NCBI GenBank assembly: GCA_028821775.1
Contig: JAPKFB010000024.1
Span: 1 to 64,000, forward strand
Direction: 5' to 3'
DNA from: Roseibacillus sp.
Lineage (GTDB): Bacteria > Verrucomicrobiota > Verrucomicrobiia > Verrucomicrobiales > Akkermansiaceae
DNA length: 64,000 nt
A model generated the notes under the pieces. It saw only the letters and a list, made by a program, of their open reading frames with translations, was not told where the DNA came from and made no database searches. Shown here in pieces: positions 1 to 8,462 of this stretch; positions within the stretch are counted from its first letter, which is position 1, and each line of letters opens with the position of its first letter. The position numbers and the translations under genes are program-made.

Positions 1-1
1 T

Positions 2-55
2 GCGGACGAACCTGCTGCGGACGAACCTGCTGCGGACGAACCTGCTGCGGACGAA
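2..55 (+). repeat. 15-bp tandem repeat in the nusA tail
   Basis: The unit GCGGACGAACCTGCT occurs three times perfectly (2-46) followed by a partial copy, and probably continues beyond the left edge. The unit is a multiple of three, so copy changes keep the frame. Confidence 0.9.
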
Positions 56-97
56 AAAGATTCCAAGGAGCCCGCCTCGACGGCAGACGAATCCTAG
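2..97 (+). CDS. nusA: C-terminal tail of NusA (partial, 5' end outside window)
   Basis: An open frame runs in from the left edge and stops at TAG 95-97. The visible residues are a low-complexity acidic tail made of the pentapeptide Ala-Asp-Glu-Pro-Ala repeated three times, then a charged end. Nothing catalytic is visible. The identity rests on position: nusA almost always lies directly upstream of infB, which begins about 45 bases later, and NusA proteins of this group can carry acidic C-terminal extensions. If so, it is the transcription elongation/termination factor. Any other protein with an acidic tail would look the same. Confidence 0.55.
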   Translation, partial: ADEPAADEPAADEPAADEKDSKEPASTADES

Positions 98-143
98 CCC
101 GAACGTGAGCGAAGCGCCTGGCGCTTTAATTATTCTACAAACG

Positions 144-2246
144 ATGCCCAACAAAGGCGACAGCGACGAAAAGAAGGAAACCCTCGATCTGATCGAGGAT
201 AAGAAACCGTCGCGTCGTGCCCGGCAGCGGGCGCAGGCAACTGAGCATAAAACGGTCGAAGATCAAAAGAAGGAAGCGCTGAATATCTTCGAGGAGGAAG
301 ACCAGAAGAAAGCGGCCGCGGTCAAGAAGACGGAGAAGTCCGGCAAGGTTCAGAAGCCCACCATTTCGAAGTTATTGGACGAGCAGCAGGATCCCGACTT
401 CATCGTCGGCGGATCAGTGGAACCGCCCGAGAGTGAGGAGGGGGAAGAATCCGCGCCAGAGAATGACGGCAACACGATCAGCATCAAGCCGCCGATCGTC
501 GTCAGCGTGCTGGCTGAGCGCATGAATCTGAAACCGTTTGAGATCATGAAGGATCTCATCAGTTTGGAAGTCTTTGTGGCTCCTCACCAGGCGATCGAGC
601 CGGACATCGCGGAGAAGGTCTGCGAATCTCATGGCTTTGTTTTCGAGCGTGAGAAGCGGGAGAAAGGTGGCGGGGTTCACAAGGTCGAGGAGGTCATCGA
701 AGAACCGGAGCCCGAAGAGGACGAGTCCGAGGAGAAGCTTCAGCTGCGCGCGCCCATCATCACCTTCATGGGGCACGTCGATCACGGCAAAACCTCGCTT
801 TTGGACTATGTGCGGAAGTCAAAGGTGGCCGACGGAGAAGCGGGCGGGATCACCCAGCACATCGGAGCGTACCGGGTGGAGCATGGCGGCCGCCCTATTA
901 CTTTCATTGATACCCCGGGTCACGCCATCTTCACAGAGATGCGGGCGCGCGGGGCGGACGTCACGGACATCGTTGTCCTGGTGGTGGCCGCGGATGACGG
1001 AATCATGCCCCAGACCAAGGAGGCGATCAGTCACGCCAAGGCAGCGGAAAAGACCATCATCGTCGCGATCAACAAGTGTGACGTGCCCGGGGCGGATCCG
1101 ATGCGCGTCAAGACGCAGTTGATGGAGCACGATCTGATGCCCACCGATCTTGGGGGGTCGATTGAGACAGTGGAAGTTTCGGCGATCACAGGACAGGGGA
1201 TAGACGCCCTTACAGAGCTCATGGCGCTGCAATCGGCAGTGCTTGAGCTCAAGGCCAACCCCGGTGCGAATGCGCGCGCGGCTGTCATCGAAGCCAAGGT
1301 GCGACCAGGTAAGGGGCCAACTGCCACGGTGATGGTGGAGGCCGGCACTTTGAAGGTGGGCACTCCCTTTATTTGCGGACCGTTTGCGGGAAAGGTGAAA
1401 TCGCTCTTCAACGACCACAACGAACAGGTTTCCGAAGCGGGGCCCGCCATGCCGGTGGAAGTGCTTGGCTTCGACGAGTTGCCCAATGTGGGTGACGAGT
1501 TGGTTGCGATGGAGAATGAGCGGGCCGCCAAGAAATTGAGCGATGAACGTCAATTGGAGCGCCGGCAGGACCGTCTTGTGACGCCCAAGAAGAGCCGCAT
1601 GGAGGACATGCTCAAGTTTGTGCAGGGCGGTCAGAATGCGGTGCTCAAACTGATTTTGAAGTGCGACATGCAGGGGTCGGTGGGTGCGATTTGCGGAGCG
1701 ATTGGGGATGTAGAGTCCTCGAAGGTCGATGTTCGATTCATTCACTCGGCTGCGGGATCGATCAGCGAGTCGGACATCCTGTTGGCGAGTAGTGCCGATG
1801 CGGTGGTGCTCGGATTTAACGTCAAGGTGGAGAGCAACGCGGTGAAAGCGGCCAAGCGCGAAGGAGTGCAGGTGAAGCTGTATTCGATCGTGTATGAGCT
1901 CATTGACCAGGTGAAGGAGACCATGCTGGGTCTTTTGGAGCCGCTTCTTCGCGAGAAGATCATTGGTCATGCCGAGGTGAAACAGGTCTTCAAGGTCAAG
2001 CGCGGTCGCGCGGCTGGTTGCCTGGTGGAGGACGGCAAGGTGACGCGCACGGCTCACGCGCGGGTCTTGCGCGGAAAGACGCCGGTCTTTGACGGGAAGA
2101 TGTCGACCTTGCGCCGGATCAACGACGACGTGGAAGAGGTCAAGCAAGGGATCGAATGCGGAATTCGCCTGGGTGAATTCAACGAGTACGAGGAAGGGGA
2201 CATCATTGAATGTTACACCCTCGAGAAAATCGCGCAGACGTTGTGA
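144..2246 (+). CDS. infB: Translation initiation factor IF-2
   Basis: This GTPase brings formyl-Met-tRNA to the 30S subunit and promotes subunit joining. After about 205 residues of charged linker and an IF2-N region come the G domain motifs: G1 GHVDHGKT (about residues 210-217), G2 [11 protein letters not shown]3 DTPGH, G4 NKCD and G5 SAITG, then the beta-barrel and C-terminal domains that bind the initiator tRNA. The length of 700 residues is near that of Bacillus-type IF-2. The start is uncertain. The frame is also open from a GTG at 105 (13 more residues), but the ATG at 144 begins a sequence typical of IF-2. Neither has a good ribosome binding site. It lies between nusA and rbfA as in many bacteria. 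Confidence 0.96.
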   Translation: MPNKGDSDEKKETLDLIEDKKPSRRARQRAQATEHKTVEDQKKEALNIFEEEDQKKAAAVKKTEKSGKVQKPTISKLLDEQQDPDFIVGGSVEPPESEEGEESAPENDGNTISIKPPIVVSVLAERMNLKPFEIMKDLISLEVFVAPHQAIEPDIAEKVCESHGFVFEREKREKGGGVHKVEEVIEEPEPEEDESEEKLQLRAPIITFMGHVDHGKTSLLDYVRKSKVADGEAGGITQHIGAYRVEHGGRPITFIDTPGHAIFTEMRARGADVTDIVVLVVAADDGIMPQTKEAISHAKAAEKTIIVAINKCDVPGADPMRVKTQLMEHDLMPTDLGGSIETVEVSAITGQGIDALTELMALQSAVLELKANPGANARAAVIEAKVRPGKGPTATVMVEAGTLKVGTPFICGPFAGKVKSLFNDHNEQVSEAGPAMPVEVLGFDELPNVGDELVAMENERAAKKLSDERQLERRQDRLVTPKKSRMEDMLKFVQGGQNAVLKLILKCDMQGSVGAICGAIGDVESSKVDVRFIHSAAGSISESDILLASSADAVVLGFNVKVESNAVKAAKREGVQVKLYSIVYELIDQVKETMLGLLEPLLREKIIGHAEVKQVFKVKRGRAAGCLVEDGKVTRTAHARVLRGKTPVFDGKMSTLRRINDDVEEVKQGIECGIRLGEFNEYEEGDIIECYTLEKIAQTL

Positions 2247-2289
2247 CGGCTTGTAGCCGTCGATCACGATTAATCAATTGGAGTGCGCC

Positions 2290-2658
2290 ATGTCGCGACG
2301 GATTGACAGAGTCAACGAACTGCTGAAACGCGAGATCAGCAGTGTGGTGCAACGCGATTTTGAGTTTGTTGGTTCTCTGGTGACGGTCAATGCAGTCGAA
2401 GTGGCGCAGGACCTCAAGGACGCCAAGGTTTATATCGGAGTGCTGGGTGGTCACGAGGACAAGGTGATCAGCCGATTGAATGTGAAACATGGCTTCATTC
2501 AGGCGCGCGTAATGAAGCGGGTGGTTCTGAAAAACACCCCGATTCTTCGCTTTGTGAGTGACCACTCGGTCGAGCGGGGAGTGGACATGGTGAATCTTCT
2601 CGATCAAGTGTCGGAATTGCCGACCGCGTCGCCGGAGGAGAACGAAGAAGAGGAGTAG
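2290..2658 (+). CDS. rbfA: 30S ribosome-binding factor A
   Basis: RbfA binds the immature 30S subunit and helps process the 5' end of 16S rRNA. The protein has 122 residues, the usual size, with the typical start RIDRVNELLKREIS, the KH-like core and the RVMKRVVLKNTPILRF strand region. It ends in a short run of glutamates. The ATG at 2290 is preceded by GGAG at 2280-2283, which decides this start over the TTG at 2278. It lies 43 bases after infB and is probably cotranscribed with it. Confidence 0.95.
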   Translation: MSRRIDRVNELLKREISSVVQRDFEFVGSLVTVNAVEVAQDLKDAKVYIGVLGGHEDKVISRLNVKHGFIQARVMKRVVLKNTPILRFVSDHSVERGVDMVNLLDQVSELPTASPEENEEEE

Positions 2659-2855
2659 GGGTTTCTGTTAGGCCGGTGATCGGCAGACTGGGCGGGACCG
2701 GATGCGGAGACTCCCTGTCGGGTTCAGAGGTTCCAGGGAGAGGCCTCGCCCGGACGGGGAGAGGGGATTGCGATTTTGGGATTCGGGGACCTGAATTCAT
2801 TGCCGGAATGGAGGTTTAGATTGTCGCATCATGAGGGAAGAGTTAGAGGGGAGGG

Positions 2856-5501
2856 ATGAAAGGGATACGGAATTTGGGACGAGGAGTGGTCGTGCTGTTC
2901 GGGGTGGGGTTTCTGGTGGGCGGATGTGAGGAGAAGAACTCCGCCGAGAAGCCGGCTCCTGAAGAGGAGACGAGGGTCCAAGTTGGTTCGGAAATTTCGG
3001 ATCCGAAGGAGAAGGAGAAGCCGGCTACAATTGTCGAGGGGGAGCGCAAGCGGGACGCAGCGTCCGAGGTAGAGGAGAAGCCCGAGCGAGTCCCGGAACG
3101 CAACAGGGTGGAGAGGAAGTCCGAGCGACCGACGGAGCCTTGGACTGTGGCTCACGCCGGGTTCGCAAAGAAGTTAACTCCCCAAAGCGATTTCTACCTC
3201 GATGCTCGCAAGTTGGAGGTGATCTGGAAGTGGTTGGAAGAGGCGGGGTCTCTGGAGGGTGCCAGGAAGTTTCTCACTGAAATCCTGAAGGAGGCCGAGG
3301 GGTCGGAGGAGATTCAGAAACTTGTGGGCGAAGGGATGGGGGTGTTACCTGATCTCTTTGAGGAAGAAGCCTTTTTCGCCACCCGGGGGATGACGTGGAG
3401 CTGGGAGACTGCGATGGGGGCGAACACCTGGATCTACCGTGCAATGGGATCGACCCTGGCCTCGGGGATGGCCTCCGGAAATGTGGGGAGGTTTTTCGAA
3501 GAAGAGGATCCCCTGAATGAGTCGATGATGAAGGGGCTCGGCGAGTGGATTGAAAAACGGATGGCCGAAGAAGGAGGCTTTCCTGAGGTTGCCATCTATG
3601 CGGGGGGGCGGGTTCAGGAAGAGAAGCGTGCCGCGGTTGTCAAGTGGCTCAAGGAGGTCTTGGCCCTCGTTGCCAAGGAAGCTCCCGCTCTTGAGCCGAT
3701 GGAGTTCGAAAAGTCCGGTGTGAAGTGGTCCGGCTTTGAAGTCATGCTCTCGAACCTGGAGGGATTTGATAATCCTCTTCCGGATGGCCTGGACCCCGGG
3801 CAATGGAACGAACTCCGACGGAAGATCGAGAATTGGAGCGTGGTAGTGGCTTGCGCGGAGGTGGATGACTACGTCGTGATTGCGATGGGCAATGGCAAGG
3901 AGTCGATCGAATTGTGCGAAGAGGTCGAGAACTCGCTCGCCATGAGCGAGGGGTTCAAGTTTTTCGAAGGGCATGATGCGAAGGAGGTGGTTTCCACCTT
4001 TTGGGCGAGCAGGGAGTTCATTGCTGCGATGCATGAGGGGACCTCCTATCTGCCCTTTTTTGAAGGAGCCCTGGAGGGGTTGAAGGACACCGCGCTGGAG
4101 CGGGGTGCCGAGATCATGAAGTCGCTTGGGGAATTCAACAGGCATTGGAAGGCCCGTCGGAGCGGAACGGCTCATGAGTGGGTGGGCACGGTGCTGGGAG
4201 GTGACGAGATTCGGGTGGAATCCCGCGGGGGTTGGGTGAGTGCGGGGGTCGACCTCGAAACGCCCTTGCGATTTACGAAGGCCTTTTCCGGGCTGGAGAA
4301 GGCGCCGTTCATTCGGGCGCACTGGAAGAAGAAGGCGGCATACCTCGATCACGGGCACAAGCAGGTGGAGGCCGGAATGCGTTTTCTCAAGTTGGTGGGT
4401 GCGGAAGTGATGGATGCCTTCGCGGAAGTGGCGCCGGATCCTGACGGGGACAAGCCAGGGGATCAGTTCCAGCGATGGAAGCGAGACCTGACTAGGGGCC
4501 TGGGAGACATTTGGAAGGGATACCGCGATCACTTCTCCAAGGCCTTTGGAGAGGAGTCGGCATTTGTCATGGACTTGGAGGGCGAGATGGTTCCGGCGGT
4601 CGGGGTGGAAGAAGAGGTCGTCAAGAACGGCAGAATTCCAAGGGTGGCCTTGGTGTGGCCGGTGGTGAAACGCGAAGCGTTGTCGGAGTCGTGGGACATT
4701 TGGCAGGGAGCGCTCACCAACTTGTTCGGGATTATCGCGGAATCGATTGACCAGCCGATTCCGTTTCCCGATACCATGACGGCGGAGAAGAACGATCTGC
4801 GGACCTACTTTTTTCCGTTTCCCTTCGCGTCCGATGATTTCTTGCCGAGTGTTTCGATCAGTGATGACCTCTTCATCCTGGGGAGTTCGAAGACGCTCTC
4901 GGAGAACTTGTATGAGGCTTCCCTGGATGCCAAGGGCGGCGAGGAGGAGGCCGGACTTTGGGTCGACGTCGATGCCGATGCCCTCTGGGGTTTTTGCGGG
5001 ATCTGGCTGGATGTTTATGAGAAAAGGAAGGCGGCCGGGGACGAGATTGAAGAAGATGATTTGAAGCGCGAGCGCGAGCGGGAGGATTTGTTGGACGGGG
5101 ACCCCAAGGCGGATGAGCCGGAGGATGCTCCGAGGAGGAACGGGGGAAATCCGCTCTTGAAGGAATTGTTTGGGGAGGGGGAGGATTTGCCGGAGTCTCT
5201 TCCGGAAGGAGAGGAAGGACCGCAGGGAGAGGGGGGAGATGCTCCGGAAGATCACCAGCAGGAGCTGAAGGCCCCGGAGGAAGAGGGCGCCGATGAAGGA
5301 CCCGAGGAGTTGTTGATCGAAGAGGAGTTGCAATTCGGAGGACCACTTTCACCGTTTGGAGTATTTTTGGACGGCGGACCGAATCCCGAGTTCTTGCGAT
5401 CTTTCCTGAACAAGTTGCGGGTCTTCCGCGGATTTCGCTACCATCGCCGGATGGAGGACGGGGTGCCGCGTGCGATCCTGCGTGTAAAACTGGGCGGTTG
5501 A
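2856..5501 (+). CDS. Large predicted lipoprotein of unknown function
   Basis: I do not recognise this 881-residue protein. It starts with a lipoprotein signal peptide (hydrophobic stretch about residues 9-23 ending FLVGGC, with Cys24 as the lipidated residue), so it is probably anchored in an envelope membrane. Residues 25-95 are a highly charged Glu/Lys linker. A long globular part follows to about residue 720, then a very acidic low-complexity segment rich in Glu, Asp, Pro and Gly (about 720-825), then a short folded-looking end. There is a strong ribosome binding site AGAGGGGAGG directly before ATG 2856. Its place between rbfA and nrnA, where other bacteria have none, is unusual. No enzyme motif was found. 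Confidence 0.85.
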   Translation: MKGIRNLGRGVVVLFGVGFLVGGCEEKNSAEKPAPEEETRVQVGSEISDPKEKEKPATIVEGERKRDAASEVEEKPERVPERNRVERKSERPTEPWTVAHAGFAKKLTPQSDFYLDARKLEVIWKWLEEAGSLEGARKFLTEILKEAEGSEEIQKLVGEGMGVLPDLFEEEAFFATRGMTWSWETAMGANTWIYRAMGSTLASGMASGNVGRFFEEEDPLNESMMKGLGEWIEKRMAEEGGFPEVAIYAGGRVQEEKRAAVVKWLKEVLALVAKEAPALEPMEFEKSGVKWSGFEVMLSNLEGFDNPLPDGLDPGQWNELRRKIENWSVVVACAEVDDYVVIAMGNGKESIELCEEVENSLAMSEGFKFFEGHDAKEVVSTFWASREFIAAMHEGTSYLPFFEGALEGLKDTALERGAEIMKSLGEFNRHWKARRSGTAHEWVGTVLGGDEIRVESRGGWVSAGVDLETPLRFTKAFSGLEKAPFIRAHWKKKAAYLDHGHKQVEAGMRFLKLVGAEVMDAFAEVAPDPDGDKPGDQFQRWKRDLTRGLGDIWKGYRDHFSKAFGEESAFVMDLEGEMVPAVGVEEEVVKNGRIPRVALVWPVVKREALSESWDIWQGALTNLFGIIAESIDQPIPFPDTMTAEKNDLRTYFFPFPFASDDFLPSVSISDDLFILGSSKTLSENLYEASLDAKGGEEEAGLWVDVDADALWGFCGIWLDVYEKRKAAGDEIEEDDLKREREREDLLDGDPKADEPEDAPRRNGGNPLLKELFGEGEDLPESLPEGEEGPQGEGGDAPEDHQQELKAPEEEGADEGPEELLIEEELQFGGPLSPFGVFLDGGPNPEFLRSFLNKLRVFRGFRYHRRMEDGVPRAILRVKLGG

Positions 5502-5705
5502 GGAAGGGAAGGGGGGCCTTCTGAGCGCTGTTCGATCACGGGTTACACTTCCTGGAGGCCGTCTGCTCCCTCTTCGGAAGCGGGCGCTTGCCAGTCCAAA
5601 TCAAGAGAGACTGGAGCCGTGGATCCGCCGCGGTGAAGTTTTGCTTGCGGAGAAGGGATCGCCGTAGACAATCCGCGCCCCTTCCCGCTGAACGTTCCAA
5701 CCGTC

Positions 5706-6683
5706 ATGGGCCAGACCATCTCCATATCAGATCTCTCCAAGGTATTTGCCGATCACGAGCGCTTCGTGCTCCTGAGTCACACTCGTCCCGATGGGGATGC
5801 GATCGGTTCGGAAGTTGCCCTCAAGGCGGTGTTGGAAGCGATGGGGAAGACGGTATGGGCGTTGAATGAAGACGGCACTCCGGAGCATCTTGAATTTCTG
5901 GAGGGAGCCGCGGGAGTGGAGCGACCGAGCGGGCCAGTCGATGCGGAGGTGGTGATTGCCTTGGATACCGCCAATCGGGAGCGTCTCGGGGCGAACTGCC
6001 TGGAGGCGGTGCGGGAGGTTCCCCTCTGGCTGAACATCGACCACCATATTTCGAACGAGCAGTACGGAGACCATGTGCTGATCGATTCGACCGCCGCGGC
6101 GACCGGAGAGATCCTGTACGCCATCATCAAGGAGCTGGGCCTGCCCTTGCCTGAGACCGCGCGCGATGCGCTCTACGTGGCGGCCTCGACGGACACGGGA
6201 TCGTTTCAATACTCGAACACGACGATGCGGACGCACGAGATGGCCGCTGATTTGGTGGGGAGGGGTCTGGATGTGGCGACCGTGACGGCGCGGCTCTATC
6301 ATCACTATCCGTTCCGCCGGGTGGAATTGCTGACGGTCTTGCTGGGAACCCTGGAGCGGTCCGCGGACGGCCGCATTGCGTGGTGGACGCTCTCCCTGGA
6401 GGTGAAGGAGCGTCTGGGCATCGAGGTGGGCGACAGCGAGGGACTGATCGATGTGATGCGGGCCATTCGCGGAGTGGTGGTGTGTGCCTTTGTGGAGGAG
6501 ATGCCGGATGGCAAGATCCGGCTCTCGCTGCGGTCCAAAAGCACGGAAGTGAACGTGTGCGACATATGCGCCAAGTTTGGTGGAGGGGGGCATGCCTTGG
6601 CGGCCGGAGCGCGGATGGCGGGGCCCCTCGCCGATGCGGTGGAGCAGATGCTGGCAGTGACGAAGAGTGCGCTGCAAATCTAG
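5706..6683 (+). CDS. nrnA: DHH/DHHA1 phosphoesterase, NrnA-like oligoribonuclease / pAp phosphatase
   Basis: Enzymes of this family degrade 2-5 nucleotide RNA fragments and often dephosphorylate 3'-phosphoadenosine 5'-phosphate, using two manganese ions. The DHH domain shows HTRPDGDAIGS (residues 25-35), ALDTA (Asp87), IDHH (111-114) and the STDTGSFQYSNT motif. The C-terminal DHHA1 domain has FGGGGH near residue 292. The length of 325 residues is normal. It sits just before truB, matching the frequent rbfA-nrnA-truB order. No clear ribosome binding site precedes the ATG. Whether it acts on RNA, pAp or cyclic dinucleotide products cannot be told from sequence. Confidence 0.92.
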   Translation: MGQTISISDLSKVFADHERFVLLSHTRPDGDAIGSEVALKAVLEAMGKTVWALNEDGTPEHLEFLEGAAGVERPSGPVDAEVVIALDTANRERLGANCLEAVREVPLWLNIDHHISNEQYGDHVLIDSTAAATGEILYAIIKELGLPLPETARDALYVAASTDTGSFQYSNTTMRTHEMAADLVGRGLDVATVTARLYHHYPFRRVELLTVLLGTLERSADGRIAWWTLSLEVKERLGIEVGDSEGLIDVMRAIRGVVVCAFVEEMPDGKIRLSLRSKSTEVNVCDICAKFGGGGHALAAGARMAGPLADAVEQMLAVTKSALQI

Positions 6684-6701
6684 AATTCTAACAGACAACT
6701 C

Positions 6702-7427
6702 ATGAGCGAACTGAATATAGTACCGAGCGGAGTGCTCCTGGTGGACAAGGATCCTGGAATGACTTCGCATGACGTGGTGGCCATTGCGCGCCGCTCGATG
6801 GGGATCAAAAAGATTGGGCACTGCGGCACGCTGGATCCGATGGCGACTGGCCTGCTCATGCTGGTGGTCGGGCGGGCAACCAAGATTCAGGATCTCCTCA
6901 TGAGTGAGGATAAGGAATATGTCGGGACCGTGATGCTCGGTTCGACGACCAGCACCCAGGATGCAGAGGGGGAGACCCTGCAAGAGTGGGAGGTTCCTGA
7001 ATTCAGCGAAGAAAAAGTGCGGGCCGTCTTCGATAAGTTTACGGGAGCATTTGAGCAGATTCCGCCGATGGTTTCGGCGATCAAGAAGGATGGCGTGCCC
7101 CTCTACAAGCTTGCGCGCAAGGGGCAGGAAGTGAAGCGCGATCCCCGGCCGGTGCATGTGACCTCCTATGAGTTGAACCGCATCGCGCTTCCCGAGGTGG
7201 GCTTCACGGTGAATTGCTCGAAGGGGTTTTACGTGCGGACCTATGCCCATGATATCGGGGCCGCGCTCGAGTGCGGAGGCCATCTTTCGGCGCTGCGCCG
7301 GACGCGATCGGGAAAGTTCAATCTTGAGAACTCGGTGAAAATTGACACCCTGAAGACGGCGGAATCGCAGGAATTGATCGATTCGATGGTGAGTTTGGCG
7401 GAAATTTCGTTGATGCGCGGCGCTTGA
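6702..7427 (+). CDS. truB: tRNA pseudouridine-55 synthase
   Basis: TruB converts uridine 55 in the T-loop of tRNAs to pseudouridine. The catalytic motif GTLDPMATGLL is present with Asp45, and the KxY-type motif KEYVG and the RTYAHDIG segment are seen. At 241 residues it is a short form without the C-terminal PUA-like extension of the E. coli enzyme (314 residues). It starts 18 bases after nrnA with no obvious ribosome binding site and is followed by ribF, a common arrangement. Confidence 0.95.
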   Translation: MSELNIVPSGVLLVDKDPGMTSHDVVAIARRSMGIKKIGHCGTLDPMATGLLMLVVGRATKIQDLLMSEDKEYVGTVMLGSTTSTQDAEGETLQEWEVPEFSEEKVRAVFDKFTGAFEQIPPMVSAIKKDGVPLYKLARKGQEVKRDPRPVHVTSYELNRIALPEVGFTVNCSKGFYVRTYAHDIGAALECGGHLSALRRTRSGKFNLENSVKIDTLKTAESQELIDSMVSLAEISLMRGA

Positions 7428-7465
7428 GGGTTTCACGATTCAGGATTTCAGTATCAAGTTGAGAA

Positions 7466-8407
7466 GTGCTGCGGCTATCGACCATTGCTGATTTGGAAAC
7501 GCTTGAGCGGCCGCTGCATCTTGCGCTGGGAGTCTTTGACGGGGTGCACATCGGTCACCAGGCGGTGATCGGAGCTGCGGTCGCAGGGGCCGAGGAGTCC
7601 GGTGGAGTGGCCGGAGTGCTGACCTTTGAGCCCCATCCCATTCAGATCCTTGCTCCGGATCGTGCGCCGCGCCGGATTCTGTCCTCGTTGGAGCACAAGG
7701 AACGGTTGCTGGAGGGGCTCGGAGTGACAGTTTTCCTGGTCCTGGAATTCACTTCCGAGCTCGCGCAACAACCAGCCGGGGAGTTTGCGGCGGGGCTTGT
7801 GGCGGCCCCGACCCTCCGGCAGTTGTCAGCGGGGGAGGACTGGAAGTTTGGACGACAGAGAGCGGGCACGGTGGCATTGCTGGAGAGCCTTGGCGCCCGG
7901 GAGGGCGTGATGGTGAGTGCAATATCCTCGGTGATGATGGACGGCGAGCGAGTGAGCAGCACCCGGCTTCGGCAGGCTCTCCGTGATGGAAACCTGAAGG
8001 CGGCGGCTGCGATGCTCGGTCGTCCCTACGCGGTGATGGGAGCGGTGGAGCGTGGCGCACAGTTGGGGCGAGCGCTGGGATTTCCGACCGCGAACATTGC
8101 GGTGGGAGACGAGCAGCTACCACCGGATGGAGTTTACGCGGTGGTGGTGACTGCGACGGGGGAGGACCGTCCGGGAATTGCAAATCTGGGAGTGCGACCG
8201 ACCGTGAGCGGTGAGCGCCGTCTCTTGGAGGTGCACCTCCTGAACTTCGAGGGTGATCTCTACGGCGTGGATGTCGAAGTTCGCTTTGGGAGGAGACTGC
8301 GAGGGGAGAAAAAGTATGCGGATGTGGACGCGCTCAAGGAGCAGATCTTGTGCGATGTGGCCGCAGCAAGGGCGCTGTTTGACGAGGGCGAGGCGATGGT
8401 GTGCTGA
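7466..8407 (+). CDS. ribF: Bifunctional riboflavin kinase / FAD synthetase
   Basis: RibF makes FMN from riboflavin and then FAD. The N-terminal adenylyltransferase domain has GVFDGVHIGH (HxGH at residues 28-31). The C-terminal kinase domain has GRALGFPTANI and the glutamate-containing ends typical of flavokinase. Length 313 is standard. The start is GTG 7466, because the conserved beta-strand before the HxGH motif begins shortly after it and no ATG is available. It ends the plus-strand run that began with nusA; the next gene converges on it from the other strand 55 bases on. Confidence 0.95.
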   Translation: MLRLSTIADLETLERPLHLALGVFDGVHIGHQAVIGAAVAGAEESGGVAGVLTFEPHPIQILAPDRAPRRILSSLEHKERLLEGLGVTVFLVLEFTSELAQQPAGEFAAGLVAAPTLRQLSAGEDWKFGRQRAGTVALLESLGAREGVMVSAISSVMMDGERVSSTRLRQALRDGNLKAAAAMLGRPYAVMGAVERGAQLGRALGFPTANIAVGDEQLPPDGVYAVVVTATGEDRPGIANLGVRPTVSGERRLLEVHLLNFEGDLYGVDVEVRFGRRLRGEKKYADVDALKEQILCDVAAARALFDEGEAMVC

Positions 8408-8462
8408 GCGCAGGCGGCACTGGCATCGGCCGGGGGAGGATCTTCTTGAGTGAAGAGTGCCT

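Noticed and set aside
3345-5333. A 662-residue minus-strand open frame opposite the unknown lipoprotein
   Set aside because: The plus frame has a signal peptide, lipobox and strong ribosome binding site; the minus frame has none of these.
5727-7436. A 569-residue minus-strand open frame across nrnA and truB
   Set aside because: It is antisense to two well-identified enzymes.
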